From positions 806,001 to 870,000 of the forward strand of contig CAWHTG010000003.1 of assembly GCA_963832245.1 (NCBI GenBank): a stretch of 64,000 nucleotides of DNA, written 5' to 3'. This document shows, one piece after another, positions 1-7,687 of the stretch. How positions within the stretch are numbered: the first letter of the stretch is position 1; the number at the start of each line of letters is the position of its first letter. The notes under the pieces are model-generated. The model worked only from the letters and a program-made list of their open reading frames with translations. It searched no databases and was not told where the DNA came from. This stretch comes from JABDBE01 sp963832245 (GTDB lineage: Bacteria; Acidobacteriota; Terriglobia; Terriglobales; Acidobacteriaceae). Made by a program: the position numbers and the translations under genes.

Positions 1-1
1 A

Positions 2-733
2 GACCTCTTCTGCTGTGCCGGCGGGGCCAGCGTTGGCTACAGCAGAGCGGGATTTGAGGTTGTCGGCGTGGATATTGATCCACAGCCGCATTACCCCTTG
101 CCGTTCATTCAGGCTGATGCGCTTGCGCTGGACCCGAAGTTCATCGCATCGTTTGACGCCGTTCATGCATCCCCGCCATGTCAGTCGTACTCTGACCTGG
201 CTAAACGAAACGGAAACGCGCACGAGTGGCCGCGCCTGATAGAGCCTGTCCGCGAAATGCTGATTCGTTCTGGTCTTCCCTACGTCATTGAGAACGTCGA
301 TGGCGCCCCTCTCATCAATCCGGTTGTGCTTTGTGGAACGATGTTCCCCAAGTTACGCGTGCTTCGCCATCGGCTCTTTGAGGCGAATTTCTTGATTCTG
401 GCGCCGCCTCACAAAAAGCATCCCTTATGCCATACCTTCGACCGACGAAAATCTCATTACGGTAAAACCGACGAGTGGACCGATTTTGTTTCGGTGAACG
501 GAGGGGGGAACTGCACGATAGCAGCCGCCAGTGACGCCATGGGCATCGACTGGATGACCAAGGATGAGATTAACGAGTCAATCCCACCTGCATATACCGA
601 ATTTGTCGGGACGCAATTGTTACGCAGGATGTGCTCCTCCGATCTGACAAATGAGAAGGAACTCGTAAAATGCGTAAGCCCGGGTCAAAGGAGAGAATCA
701 GGCAGTTCCTGCTCGCTCATATCGGCGAGGTGA
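2..733 (+). CDS. DNA (cytosine-5) methyltransferase, 5' end outside window
   Basis: Transfers a methyl group from S-adenosylmethionine to cytosine C5 in DNA. The reading frame is already open at base 2 and begins with DLFCCAGGASVGYSRAGF, the SAM-binding motif I of C5 methyltransferases, so the true start lies just before the window. SPPCQS carries the catalytic Pro-Cys of motif IV and IENVDGA is motif VI. The protein is short, as in phage-type enzymes, with little room for a separate target-recognition domain. Its last 64 bases overlap the HNH gene that follows, and a Vsr gene follows that, so it is the modification arm of a small restriction-modification/repair cassette. The last ~30 residues, within the overlap, look non-conserved. 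Confidence 0.9.
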   Translation, partial: DLFCCAGGASVGYSRAGFEVVGVDIDPQPHYPLPFIQADALALDPKFIASFDAVHASPPCQSYSDLAKRNGNAHEWPRLIEPVREMLIRSGLPYVIENVDGAPLINPVVLCGTMFPKLRVLRHRLFEANFLILAPPHKKHPLCHTFDRRKSHYGKTDEWTDFVSVNGGGNCTIAAASDAMGIDWMTKDEINESIPPAYTEFVGTQLLRRMCSSDLTNEKELVKCVSPGQRRESGSSCSLISAR

Positions 734-1242
734 TTACCTCCATACAAATTCGCGACGCCGCCGGTGTCGAGGTCAGCGAATGGGCGCGGCGTTTGCGCGA
801 ATTGAGAGAGCAAGAAGGCTGGATTATTCTTACGCACCACGATAGTGCGGACCTGAAACCTGGACAGTACTTGTTGCCGGAAAGACCTCCTGAAACAACG
901 ATTAAGTTCGAACGCATCATCTCTGCGAAGCTCCGCGCAGAGGTTTTCGACCGCAACGGCTTCACCTGTCAGATGTGCGGTCTTTCGCCTGGCGATATTG
1001 ATCCAACCACAAAGCGAAAGGTTCGGCTTCACGTTGGGCACATCAAAGACAAAAATCTTGGCGGCAAGGACGAACTATCCAACCTTCGAACGCTATGCTC
1101 GACCTGCAACCAAGGAGCCAAGAACATTACCGGCGAGAAGCCGACCGCCATTTGGCTGTTATCTCAAGTCCGACGGGCTGGCATAGATGAGCAACGCGCC
1201 GTGTTCAACTGGCTGCTGAGGAAATTTGCCGCCAAGGAGTAA
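670..1242 (+). CDS. HNH endonuclease, probable restriction partner of the methyltransferase
   Basis: A 190-residue protein with an HNH nuclease fold in its second half. CQMC and CSTC form a likely structural zinc site. The HVGHI motif supplies the first catalytic His, and the Asn-containing segment ELSNLRTLCSTCNQG completes the beta-beta-alpha metal finger. The N-terminal ~75 residues resemble a winged-helix region (residues 17-60: two helices and a LRELREQEGW turn) that could read DNA. It starts inside the methyltransferase gene and ends next to vsr, so co-expression is likely. Cleavage of DNA not methylated by the neighbouring enzyme is an inference from this context. Confidence 0.85.
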   Translation: MRKPGSKERIRQFLLAHIGEVITSIQIRDAAGVEVSEWARRLRELREQEGWIILTHHDSADLKPGQYLLPERPPETTIKFERIISAKLRAEVFDRNGFTCQMCGLSPGDIDPTTKRKVRLHVGHIKDKNLGGKDELSNLRTLCSTCNQGAKNITGEKPTAIWLLSQVRRAGIDEQRAVFNWLLRKFAAKE

Positions 1243-1264
1243 AGGGGCACAATCGCCAAAATCT

Positions 1265-1666
1265 ATGGTCGACCTTTTCACCAAGGCGCAACGGTCTCTG
1301 ATTATGTCCCGTGTTCGGGCTCGCGGCAACGCAAGCACTGAACTTAGGGCAGCAGCGCTCCTGCGTGGAAGCAAGGTGACGGGATGGAAGCGGAACTCTT
1401 CGCTTTTCGGGAAGCCAGACTTTGTTTTTCATAAGGCTAAGGTAGCCTTGTTTGTTGACGGGTGCTTTTGGCACGGTTGCCCGCGCTGCTATCAGGCCCC
1501 CAAATCGTCGGCCGCCTTTTGGCGCGCCAAGGTTCGTCGGAACATGCGGCGCGATTTGCAGGTGTCGCGCCATTTGAAAAGTCTAGGCTGGAAAGTAATT
1601 CGGGTGAAAGAATGCCAGCTTGATACGCCTACCCGTTTCTTGAATCGTCTGAAAAGACTCGTCTGA
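1265..1666 (+). CDS. vsr: Very short patch repair (Vsr) mismatch endonuclease
   Basis: Vsr enzymes nick beside T:G mismatches that arise when 5-methylcytosine deaminates, which fits the adjacent C5 methyltransferase. The 133-residue product has the family signature GKPDFVF (catalytic Asp) followed by FVDGCFWHGCP (His/Cys zinc and active-site region). The N-terminal FTKAQRSLIMSRVRARGN is the usual Vsr start. An in-frame TTG at 1226 is also possible, but the ATG at 1265 matches the family N-terminus. It lies 22 bases after the HNH stop, completing a three-gene cassette. Confidence 0.93.
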   Translation: MVDLFTKAQRSLIMSRVRARGNASTELRAAALLRGSKVTGWKRNSSLFGKPDFVFHKAKVALFVDGCFWHGCPRCYQAPKSSAAFWRAKVRRNMRRDLQVSRHLKSLGWKVIRVKECQLDTPTRFLNRLKRLV

Positions 1667-1678
1667 TGTGAGCCCTAG

Positions 1679-1987
1679 CTATCCCTTGAGCGCGGTCTCT
1701 CGACAGCCGGGCTCCGGGCAGACGTATCTGAGGACGTTGCGCTGACGGTCCAAACTGGAGATGAACATGGGCCGGCCATGCTTTTCGCAACTTGGCTGAT
1801 CTGGGGAGACAATCGGCGGTTCGTTTCTTCTCGGAGTCACGTAGCCCAGGGATTCGCTGAAACAACGGGGACAGAACTTATCGGTGCAGCGAAAGAATTC
1901 GACGGAATAGTTGACGTTGAACGGGGCCAGCAGAAACTCCATGGTTCGGTAATGCTTATCGCATAAAGGAAGGATGTCGCTCCTCAT
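1679..1987 (-). CDS. Hypothetical Cys-rich (zinc-ribbon-like) protein
   Basis: A 102-residue protein I cannot assign to a named family. Three Cys clusters are visible: C-x2-H near residue 9, C-x4-C-x2-C around residues 34-41 (CTDKFCPRCF), and a final pair CPEPGC, consistent with zinc ribbons. No signal peptide or membrane segment is seen. It converges on vsr, 12 bases away on the opposite strand, and is probably not part of that cassette. The ATG overlaps a weak upstream purine tract, so the start is moderately certain. Confidence 0.6.
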   Translation of the reverse strand: MRSDILPLCDKHYRTMEFLLAPFNVNYSVEFFRCTDKFCPRCFSESLGYVTPRRNEPPIVSPDQPSCEKHGRPMFISSLDRQRNVLRYVCPEPGCRETALKG

Positions 1988-2010
1988 GGGAGGAGTCTAG
2001 CATCGCGGGC

Positions 2011-2040
2011 AAAACAAAACCGGCGGACTTTGCCGCCGGT
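2011..2040 (-). terminator. Rho-independent terminator downstream of the M48 protease
   Basis: Perfect 8-bp stem ACCGGCGG/CCGCCGGT (2019-2026 with 2033-2040, 6-nt loop). On the minus strand it is followed by TTTTG-rich sequence (complement of aaaacaaaa, 2011-2019). It lies about 65 bases beyond the protease stop codon. Confidence 0.75.
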
Positions 2041-2073
2041 AGTTGATCCATTATTCGGGTCCGTCTGTTTGCG

Positions 2074-2092
2074 GACGGGCGAGACGCCCGTC
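2074..2092. repeat. Short GC-rich hairpin (REP-like)
   Basis: GACGGGC-GAGAC-GCCCGTC is a perfect 7-bp stem with a 5-nt loop just past the M48 stop codon. No poly-T follows, so a scattered REP-like palindrome is likelier than a second terminator. Confidence 0.4.
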
Positions 2093-2104
2093 GCTCCACA
2101 GAAT

Positions 2105-3259
2105 TTAGTTGTTGCTGTCGTCCCGCCGTTTCAGCGTGGGCTTATCGTCGTCGCTGGTTTGTCCATCCTTGCCGCTATTGCTGGTGGAGGAGGCGCGTCG
2201 CAGGCTGGGCTTGCTGCTGTCCTTGTTATCGATTACCTTGCGCCGGTTTTCGAGCGAAGCCAGACGCGATTTGACATCGTCAAATTCCGACGTCGTCACC
2301 GTGTATTCGGCACGCGCAGGCAGGATCTTCTCAATTTCGTTCTGCGAGGCTGCAATGCGATCGGGGGTCTGCGGATGCGAGGCGAAAGTTTTCGCCAAGG
2401 TTCCCGGCTTCTTCTTCTCCATAGCCTGAAGTTTTTCGAAGAAGGCGACGAAGGATTGCGGATCGTATCCCGCCTTGTACATGTATTGCAGGCCGAGGTA
2501 GTCCGCCTCCGCCTCAAACCCGCGCTGGAAGCTGAGGAAAGTTACGGGCAAAGCCAGACCAGCGACCTGATATGCGGCGTATCCAATTCCACCGCCGACG
2601 AAAATAAGCGGGATGGTGGCAAAATTCGCGTACTGCGCCCGGGTCATTTGCCGGGTCGCATGGCGTGCGCAGACGTGAGCGATTTCGTGCGCCATCACGC
2701 CAGCCAGTTCCGCTTCTCCGTCTGCCGCCAGGATGGTCGCGGAGTCAACGTACACGAAGCCACCAGGAAGCGACATGGCGTTGACCACGTCCGAGTCAAT
2801 GATCTTGAAGACAAAAGGAACCTGCGCATCGGAGTTGCGAACCAGGTTCTGCCCCAGCCGATTCACATACTCCGTGACCACCGGGTCGCTCACCATCTTC
2901 GAACTGGAGTCGACCATCTGCGCGTACTGTTTCCCCATCTTGATGTCGCTCTCGATGGAGTACCAGTTGCCGAGGCCGCGTCCGCCCATCTTGCGATTGC
3001 CGATGGCGTCGACGTCATCTTTGCCACCATCGTGTTTGACCTTGTCGGGGTCGGCAGGCTGAATCGGAGCGCTTTGCGTGCCTTGGGTCGTAGACGCGCC
3101 GCTCTGAGGAAGCGCACCCCCGGAAACTCCTGGATCACCGCTCGGAACTGGAGGACTCCCAGGTTGGCTGCCGGGAACACCAGTCTGCGCAAAAGCCGCT
3201 GACGTTAGATTGCTGAACGTGAACAAAGCAGCCGTTAGTACTACGAGCCTGAACTTCAT
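2105..3259 (-). CDS. Secreted M48-family zinc metalloprotease
   Basis: Likely a periplasmic or membrane-associated protein-quality protease of the M48 (Oma1/BepA/LoiP-like) group. The chosen ATG at 3259 gives a clean signal peptide (MKFRLVVLTAALFTFSNL...AFAQ); a longer frame to 3316 lacks one. A low-complexity Gly/Pro/Ser linker follows to about residue 75. The zinc motif HEIAH sits near residue 191 and the third ligand in FEAEADYLG about 50 residues later. The last ~50 residues are charged and low in complexity. No tetratricopeptide repeats are seen. The gene is isolated, with a terminator behind it. Confidence 0.88.
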   Translation of the reverse strand: MKFRLVVLTAALFTFSNLTSAAFAQTGVPGSQPGSPPVPSGDPGVSGGALPQSGASTTQGTQSAPIQPADPDKVKHDGGKDDVDAIGNRKMGGRGLGNWYSIESDIKMGKQYAQMVDSSSKMVSDPVVTEYVNRLGQNLVRNSDAQVPFVFKIIDSDVVNAMSLPGGFVYVDSATILAADGEAELAGVMAHEIAHVCARHATRQMTRAQYANFATIPLIFVGGGIGYAAYQVAGLALPVTFLSFQRGFEAEADYLGLQYMYKAGYDPQSFVAFFEKLQAMEKKKPGTLAKTFASHPQTPDRIAASQNEIEKILPARAEYTVTTSEFDDVKSRLASLENRRKVIDNKDSSKPSLRRASSTSNSGKDGQTSDDDKPTLKRRDDSNN

Positions 3260-3566
3260 GACAAACCCCGTTTTCCGCCCGAGCGGGCCTCTAGCTTCGA
3301 TTATACCTCTGGACACACCTGGAATTCCCTATGAAGTTCGACGCAGAATCAAGCCGGAAGGTTATCCACGGATCTTTAGGGCCAATGGCATGCGAGGTGC
3401 TGCAAAGCGTTCGCCGTCCGGCAGTTCCCTTCTCTGATCTGGCCGTGCGGTGTTCCTGCTGCTTTACAGGAACTAGTGATCGGACCCGGCAGTCTTTTCT
3501 GATAGATGTGAGCAATCGCGGACTCTCGAAAAGCACGCTAGGGGCCAGCCGCGAACGAGCCAGCCC

Positions 3567-3677
3567 GGCGGATGTGGCACGATGTTCAAATTATCCGAAA
3601 GCAGTGGTACCTGGACAAAGACCGTCCTGCACAACTTTAAGGAGACCGACGGTGCGAATCCGGAGGGTGCATTGCTC
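3567..3677 (+). pseudogene. Remnant of a GloVer-type choice-of-anchor repeat protein
   Basis: A stretch of about 37 codons reads GGCGTMFKLSESSGTWTK and continues TVLHNFKETDGANPEGALL. This closely matches one repeat of the secreted GloVer-containing proteins common in Acidobacteriota. The flanking sequence in this frame is not repeat-like and no further repeats follow, so it is a relic. The rest of the 3260-3789 gap holds nothing I recognise. Confidence 0.5.
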
Positions 3678-3789
3678 CCGCGTAAGCGTACGAGGCCTGA
3701 TCGATTATCACAACGGTCAGACCTCTTAATCGTTATTTCAATGCATCGAGATGTTGGTCCAACTCCTCGGGTTCTTTGCCACCACACGA

Positions 3790-4893
3790 TTACTTCGCGG
3801 TCTTGGCCACAGCTACCACCGAGTCCGCACACCCATAGTAAAGAAACCATTGGTCGTGAAAATACACCAGTCCTTCCGCAAATGTCGTTCCCGCAGCGTA
3901 TTGGCCGGTCTTTTCGTAAGGCATCACCGGTTGCAAAACGGGATGTTGAGCCTGATCGATCAGATGCGCGGGATCGCTTTTGTCGAAGAGCGCCTCGCCG
4001 GCCGCGTAGGCATTGGGGCCTAAATCCGGGTCGCCATCTTTGACTGCATTCTTCCCATTGTAAAGCACGACGATTCCCGCCGAAGTGAGGACCGGCGGCG
4101 GCCCGACCTCCGGAAAGGTACTGTCGAAGTGATCGGGACGCGGGCGCAACACTTCGATAGGCGCGCCCTTCGCATCTTCGATCGGATTCCAGTGGATCAG
4201 GTCACTCGAAGCAGCCAAATGTATGGCGCCTTCGCCCCAGTACATCCAATATTGTCCGTTGATTTTCGCCGCGATCAGTCGTCCCTTCTCGATCCGAGTC
4301 ACGATTCCTGCCGACTTGTATTTCAGCTGCTCATATTTGCCACCTGCGGCGAGTGCAAAGGCTGGCCCACTCTTTGTCCAATGCGCCAGGTCGGGCGATG
4401 TCGCAACGCCCACCGAATAGGTCTTGCGATTCCACTGGGTATAAGTGAGAACATAGGTAGCGTCTTCGGACTCGACAATGCGTGGATCTTCCACGCCACC
4501 CGGCCATTCCCTAGCCTGTTGCGCATCCTCGGTCGGATAAAGCACCGGATCCGCGCGTCGCACGAAGGAAATTCCATCCGTGCTCTCAGCCAGACCGAGC
4601 CGCGACGTGTGTCCCCCGATCTCCATCGTTCCAGAGTCGTCCTCAGTCCGATAAAGCACATACACCTTGCCCTCCCTAACAATTGCCGCGGGATTAAAGG
4701 TGTGCAGCGCTTCCCAATGTACGGGGCGCTTCAATATGGGATCGACAAAAGTTGACTGCGCTCGCGGAGTGATTACGGGGTTGCCACCCGCCGGTCGCAG
4801 GAAGGGACCCAGTTCCCACTTGTCGGTGTCTTGCGCCTGAAGGGCGGCACACAACAGCACCCCTGCTAACCAGCGCCCTTTTCGTACATTCAC
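3790..4893 (-). CDS. Secreted glycoside hydrolase/phosphorylase, GH130-like five-bladed propeller
   Basis: About 367 residues. GH130 enzymes act on beta-mannosides, often as phosphorylases. The segment WPGGVEDPRIVE matches the GH130 signature, and FNPAAIVREGKVYVLYRTED resembles the first blade. A GTG at 4893 gives a short signal peptide (residues ~8-20, LAGVLLCAALQAQ); the ATG at 4938 adds 15 residues before it. Exported GH130 members are more often hydrolases than phosphorylases, so the exact reaction is open. No sugar-transport neighbour is present. Confidence 0.75.
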   Translation of the reverse strand: MNVRKGRWLAGVLLCAALQAQDTDKWELGPFLRPAGGNPVITPRAQSTFVDPILKRPVHWEALHTFNPAAIVREGKVYVLYRTEDDSGTMEIGGHTSRLGLAESTDGISFVRRADPVLYPTEDAQQAREWPGGVEDPRIVESEDATYVLTYTQWNRKTYSVGVATSPDLAHWTKSGPAFALAAGGKYEQLKYKSAGIVTRIEKGRLIAAKINGQYWMYWGEGAIHLAASSDLIHWNPIEDAKGAPIEVLRPRPDHFDSTFPEVGPPPVLTSAGIVVLYNGKNAVKDGDPDLGPNAYAAGEALFDKSDPAHLIDQAQHPVLQPVMPYEKTGQYAAGTTFAEGLVYFHDQWFLYYGCADSVVAVAKTAK

Positions 4894-5063
4894 GCGTCCA
4901 GTATATTCGCCCGCCACTCCTAAGTCGGTGGTGATCACGGGACGGAGCTCAGCTTAGGTGTGAGGCGGCGGATCCTTTTCATCCACGCCGCTTTTCTGGA
5001 AAGGGTAGCTGCGAATTTAAGCCTACGGAATTGAGCCCCTGCTTAACTAGGGATCGCGAGTGC

Positions 5064-5150
5064 TGGTGCCGGGAGGGGGAGTCGAACCCCCAAGGGCCGA
5101 AGCCCGGCGGATTTTGAGTCCGCTGCGTCTGCCAGTTCCGCCATCCCGGC
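5064..5150 (-). tRNA. tRNA-Leu (anticodon CAA)
   Basis: 87 nt including an encoded CCA. The acceptor stem GCCGGGA pairs with TCCCGGC, the anticodon stem GCGGA/TCCGC encloses loop CTCAAAA (anticodon CAA), there is a class II variable arm with a TTCG loop, and the T arm carries GGTTCGACTCC. Confidence 0.97.
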
Positions 5151-5284
5151 GTGGTTGCCTAAATAACTTCAGAAAAAGAATAGCTTAATTTACCCTCCGG
5201 CCCTTTGCAACTGAGCGAGGCTTGACAGGTTGGGGTATATTGTCCAAGTCAGTAGATTGTATCTTTCTAACCGGAGGAAGCACT

Positions 5285-5662
5285 ATGGGTGTGCGGACAG
5301 CCAGTCGCATTTTAATGTCAGGCGCGTTTCTTGTAGCGGTCATGATGGGGGTGGAGGTTACGGCACAGACGGTGGCACACCCCACAACCGGCAGCCCCAC
5401 CCAGCAAACTCAAGCCGCCAAGACTGCGCAAAATCATGCCTCTGCTGAACAGAACCCGGCTTGCCAGAGAATCATCGCTGAATGCAAGAAACTGGGATTC
5501 ATTCAAGGGCAATGGAAGAAAGATAATGGCCTCTGGAGAGATTGCTTTGACCCGGTCGTAAAGGGCGGAGGCACTCCCACCCGGGATGGAAAGCCCATCA
5601 CCGTTCCGGTCAGCGCGAGCGACGTTCAGGCTTGCCGTGCCTCTGAAGGTCATCACAAATAG
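5285..5662 (+). CDS. Small secreted protein of unknown function
   Basis: 125 residues with a signal peptide (residues ~8-26, ILMSGAFLVAVMMGVEVTAQ). The mature part has a Gln/Ala/Thr-rich linker and then a compact domain with four Cys (CQRIIAEC, WRDCF, QACRA), so two disulfides are plausible. The ATG at 5285 has a good ribosome site (CCGGAGGAAG, spacer ~6). No family is recognised. It lies between two tRNA genes and has no obvious operon partner. Confidence 0.7.
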   Translation: MGVRTASRILMSGAFLVAVMMGVEVTAQTVAHPTTGSPTQQTQAAKTAQNHASAEQNPACQRIIAECKKLGFIQGQWKKDNGLWRDCFDPVVKGGGTPTRDGKPITVPVSASDVQACRASEGHHK

Positions 5663-6046
5663 GGACCACAGAGGGTACGTTTTTCATGGCGTCTTTGCCT
5701 CGGCGCGCAATCTCCCCGGACGACTTTCGCGAATCAGGCTAGCGCTAGATTCAGTGCTCTGGGCGTAAAGGGGATAGTTTCAAATGGTATGGATCCATCG
5801 ATAACACTTCCCGAGTGTTCCTCCAAAGCGCTCCACCTGGAAACACTGATTTCCGTTCGGACAATCCCGTCGACGATCCCGTTCCGTGCCAGCAAAGCCG
5901 ACTCGCATTGAGGGAATACAGCTTGGTTGCTATAATCAGTGCTGCTCCGCAGCTTCAGCATTCTTAACTGCACGCGATTCCCGGCGCCCAATTTGGCGTA
6001 GTCCACAATCGCAAGCAAAGTGTTCGGTGGTGTTGCGGCACAAACT
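5663..6046. other. Non-coding gap before tRNA-Phe
   Basis: About 380 bases without a credible ORF. No repeat, terminator or promoter could be defended by eye. Confidence 0.5.
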
Positions 6047-6122
6047 GGCCAGGTAGCTCAGGTGGTAGAGCGCAGCCCTGAAAAGGCTGGCGTCGGCGGT
6101 TCAACTCCGTCCCTGGCCACCA
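6047..6122 (+). tRNA. tRNA-Phe (anticodon GAA)
   Basis: 76 nt. Acceptor GGCCAGG/CCTGGCC with ACCA encoded, anticodon stem CAGCC/GGCTG and loop CTGAAAA (GAA), D-arm TAGCTCAGGTGGTAGAGC and T-arm GGTTCAACTCC. The 3' end faces an integrase gene 70 bases away, a classical attachment-site arrangement. Confidence 0.97.
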
Positions 6123-6192
6123 TACTTTCAATCACTTGCACGTCTCGCATCTCGCTCTGTGGCTGCAATTGGCTGCAATTCCTTCCTAAACT

Positions 6193-7362
6193 TCAATTGA
6201 TTCTCTTGCTGAGACTACTTAGCTTTTCGACTAACCGCTGCTGACTCTCTGGCACGAACTGCTGGTAGATGTCCAACGTGGTTGATGCTCGAGAGTGGCG
6301 CATCTGACCCTGCGCATCTTTCACGTCGGCGCCGGCCATCTTCAGCCAAACTGCATGCGAGGTTCTCAGGCTACGCCAGTTTACCCAGCCGAGTCCCAGC
6401 TTTCTTGCCGCCGGCTTGATGAAGCGCGTGAGGATATTGTTGTCGCGGATCGGCTTGCCATCCTTTACCGATTGGAATACCAGGTCGCTTGGTCCATCGG
6501 ACTTTACGACACGATATTTGCGTACGGCACGGCCGGCTTTTACTTCCACCGTCAGGATTCTCATACGGTGGATCCGCTCGACGACACACCTGTTTACGCC
6601 AATTGTGGCATTTGAAGACTCGCTTTTCGGCGCGCCCCAATCGCCACGGCAGAACCGCTCATCGATTGTGATTGACTCCTCGTGTAAATCCTCCCACCTT
6701 AACCCCGCCAGTTCGCTGACCCGAAGACCTGTATAGATCGCCACAAAGACCATTGTGGCGTAGGGCTCGGCGATCAGCTCCGATAGCTCCTCAAATTGCG
6801 TTGGCGTGAGGTAGGGCTTGTTTCGCTTTTTGCCTCGTCTTTCCGCTGGCATCCGGACGTTTTCGACCGGATTTCTTACTAGAAATCCGTATTCGACGGC
6901 GGAGCGCAACACGCTGGATAGCACATCTCGTATCTTGTCCCGCGACTCGTGGGTTAGCTCGGATGTGGCCATGTTGGAAAAATATCTCTGGATTGACAGC
7001 GGGGTGAGATCGCGCAATGAGAGCCCGCCGAACGTGGGAAGAAGATAGTTCTCTAGAATCCCTGTTGAACGATCGCGCGTGCTTTTTGCCAAAAGCGGCA
7101 TCACCACCGCCAAGTAAGTGTGTTCAACATAATGAGCAAAGTTGGTCGCTGAACCAATGTTCTGCATTTCCTGGTTCAGCGGCCTCAGGTACTCGGCAGC
7201 GACTTTCCGAACCTCACGTTCGAGCATCGTTGCCGGTGCCAACCTCACTCGCCTGTTACTGCGTTTTAGCTTTCCGTCGACGAAAACGTCCTGACGTACC
7301 TGGATAGTCCACCAGTCACCACGACGTCGCGGCTTCGGATCTTGGAACCTCCGGCGTGCCAT
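6193..7362 (-). CDS. Tyrosine site-specific recombinase (phage/ICE-type integrase)
   Basis: Catalyses integration or excision through a covalent 3'-phosphotyrosine. From the chosen ATG (MARRRFQDPKP, 7362) it has 389 residues: an Arg-rich arm, a SAM-like core-binding domain (~75-170) and a catalytic domain. The first Arg is in TGLRVSEL, the second Arg in WRSLRTSH (the usual first His of H-x-x-R is Arg here), then QMRHSRAST and the nucleophile in TLDIYQQF, 24 residues from the end. A longer frame reaches 7566. It lies immediately inside the 3' end of tRNA-Phe, so that tRNA is the probable attachment site. I found no second copy of the tRNA 3' end in the window. Confidence 0.9.
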   Translation of the reverse strand: MARRRFQDPKPRRRGDWWTIQVRQDVFVDGKLKRSNRRVRLAPATMLEREVRKVAAEYLRPLNQEMQNIGSATNFAHYVEHTYLAVVMPLLAKSTRDRSTGILENYLLPTFGGLSLRDLTPLSIQRYFSNMATSELTHESRDKIRDVLSSVLRSAVEYGFLVRNPVENVRMPAERRGKKRNKPYLTPTQFEELSELIAEPYATMVFVAIYTGLRVSELAGLRWEDLHEESITIDERFCRGDWGAPKSESSNATIGVNRCVVERIHRMRILTVEVKAGRAVRKYRVVKSDGPSDLVFQSVKDGKPIRDNNILTRFIKPAARKLGLGWVNWRSLRTSHAVWLKMAGADVKDAQGQMRHSRASTTLDIYQQFVPESQQRLVEKLSSLSKRIN

Positions 7363-7687
7363 CCGCTCAAAGTCTCCTCTCAGCGGATTGCCGGTGTTTG
7401 CCTCGGCAAAGACGATATCACTTTCACCGCCTGAAGTCCCAGGCTGGATGGAAGACGCCCGTGAGTCCTGCGCCGTTTTGGTCCGCAAGTTCGTTCTCGA
7501 AGTCATTAGCTGACCACAGCGAAAGCGAAAGACACGAGCTTCCCTGCCCTGCTGTGGTCCACTCAACCCGGAATCGATCTGCTATGAAAGGGCCTCGTTG
7601 TCCGCGAAGACGTAGGGCGGACAATGGGAATTGCTCAAGCCAGCGAAACGGAAAGGAGGCGGGTAAGACGACATTTTTTGTCCGGAA

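Noticed and set aside
2030..3202. 390-codon plus-strand ORF
   Set aside because: It is the antisense of the M48 protease, which has a signal peptide and the HEIAH motif.
5222..5242. TTGACA with TATATT before the small secreted protein as a promoter
   Set aside because: Only 8 bases separate the boxes, far from the 16-18 needed.
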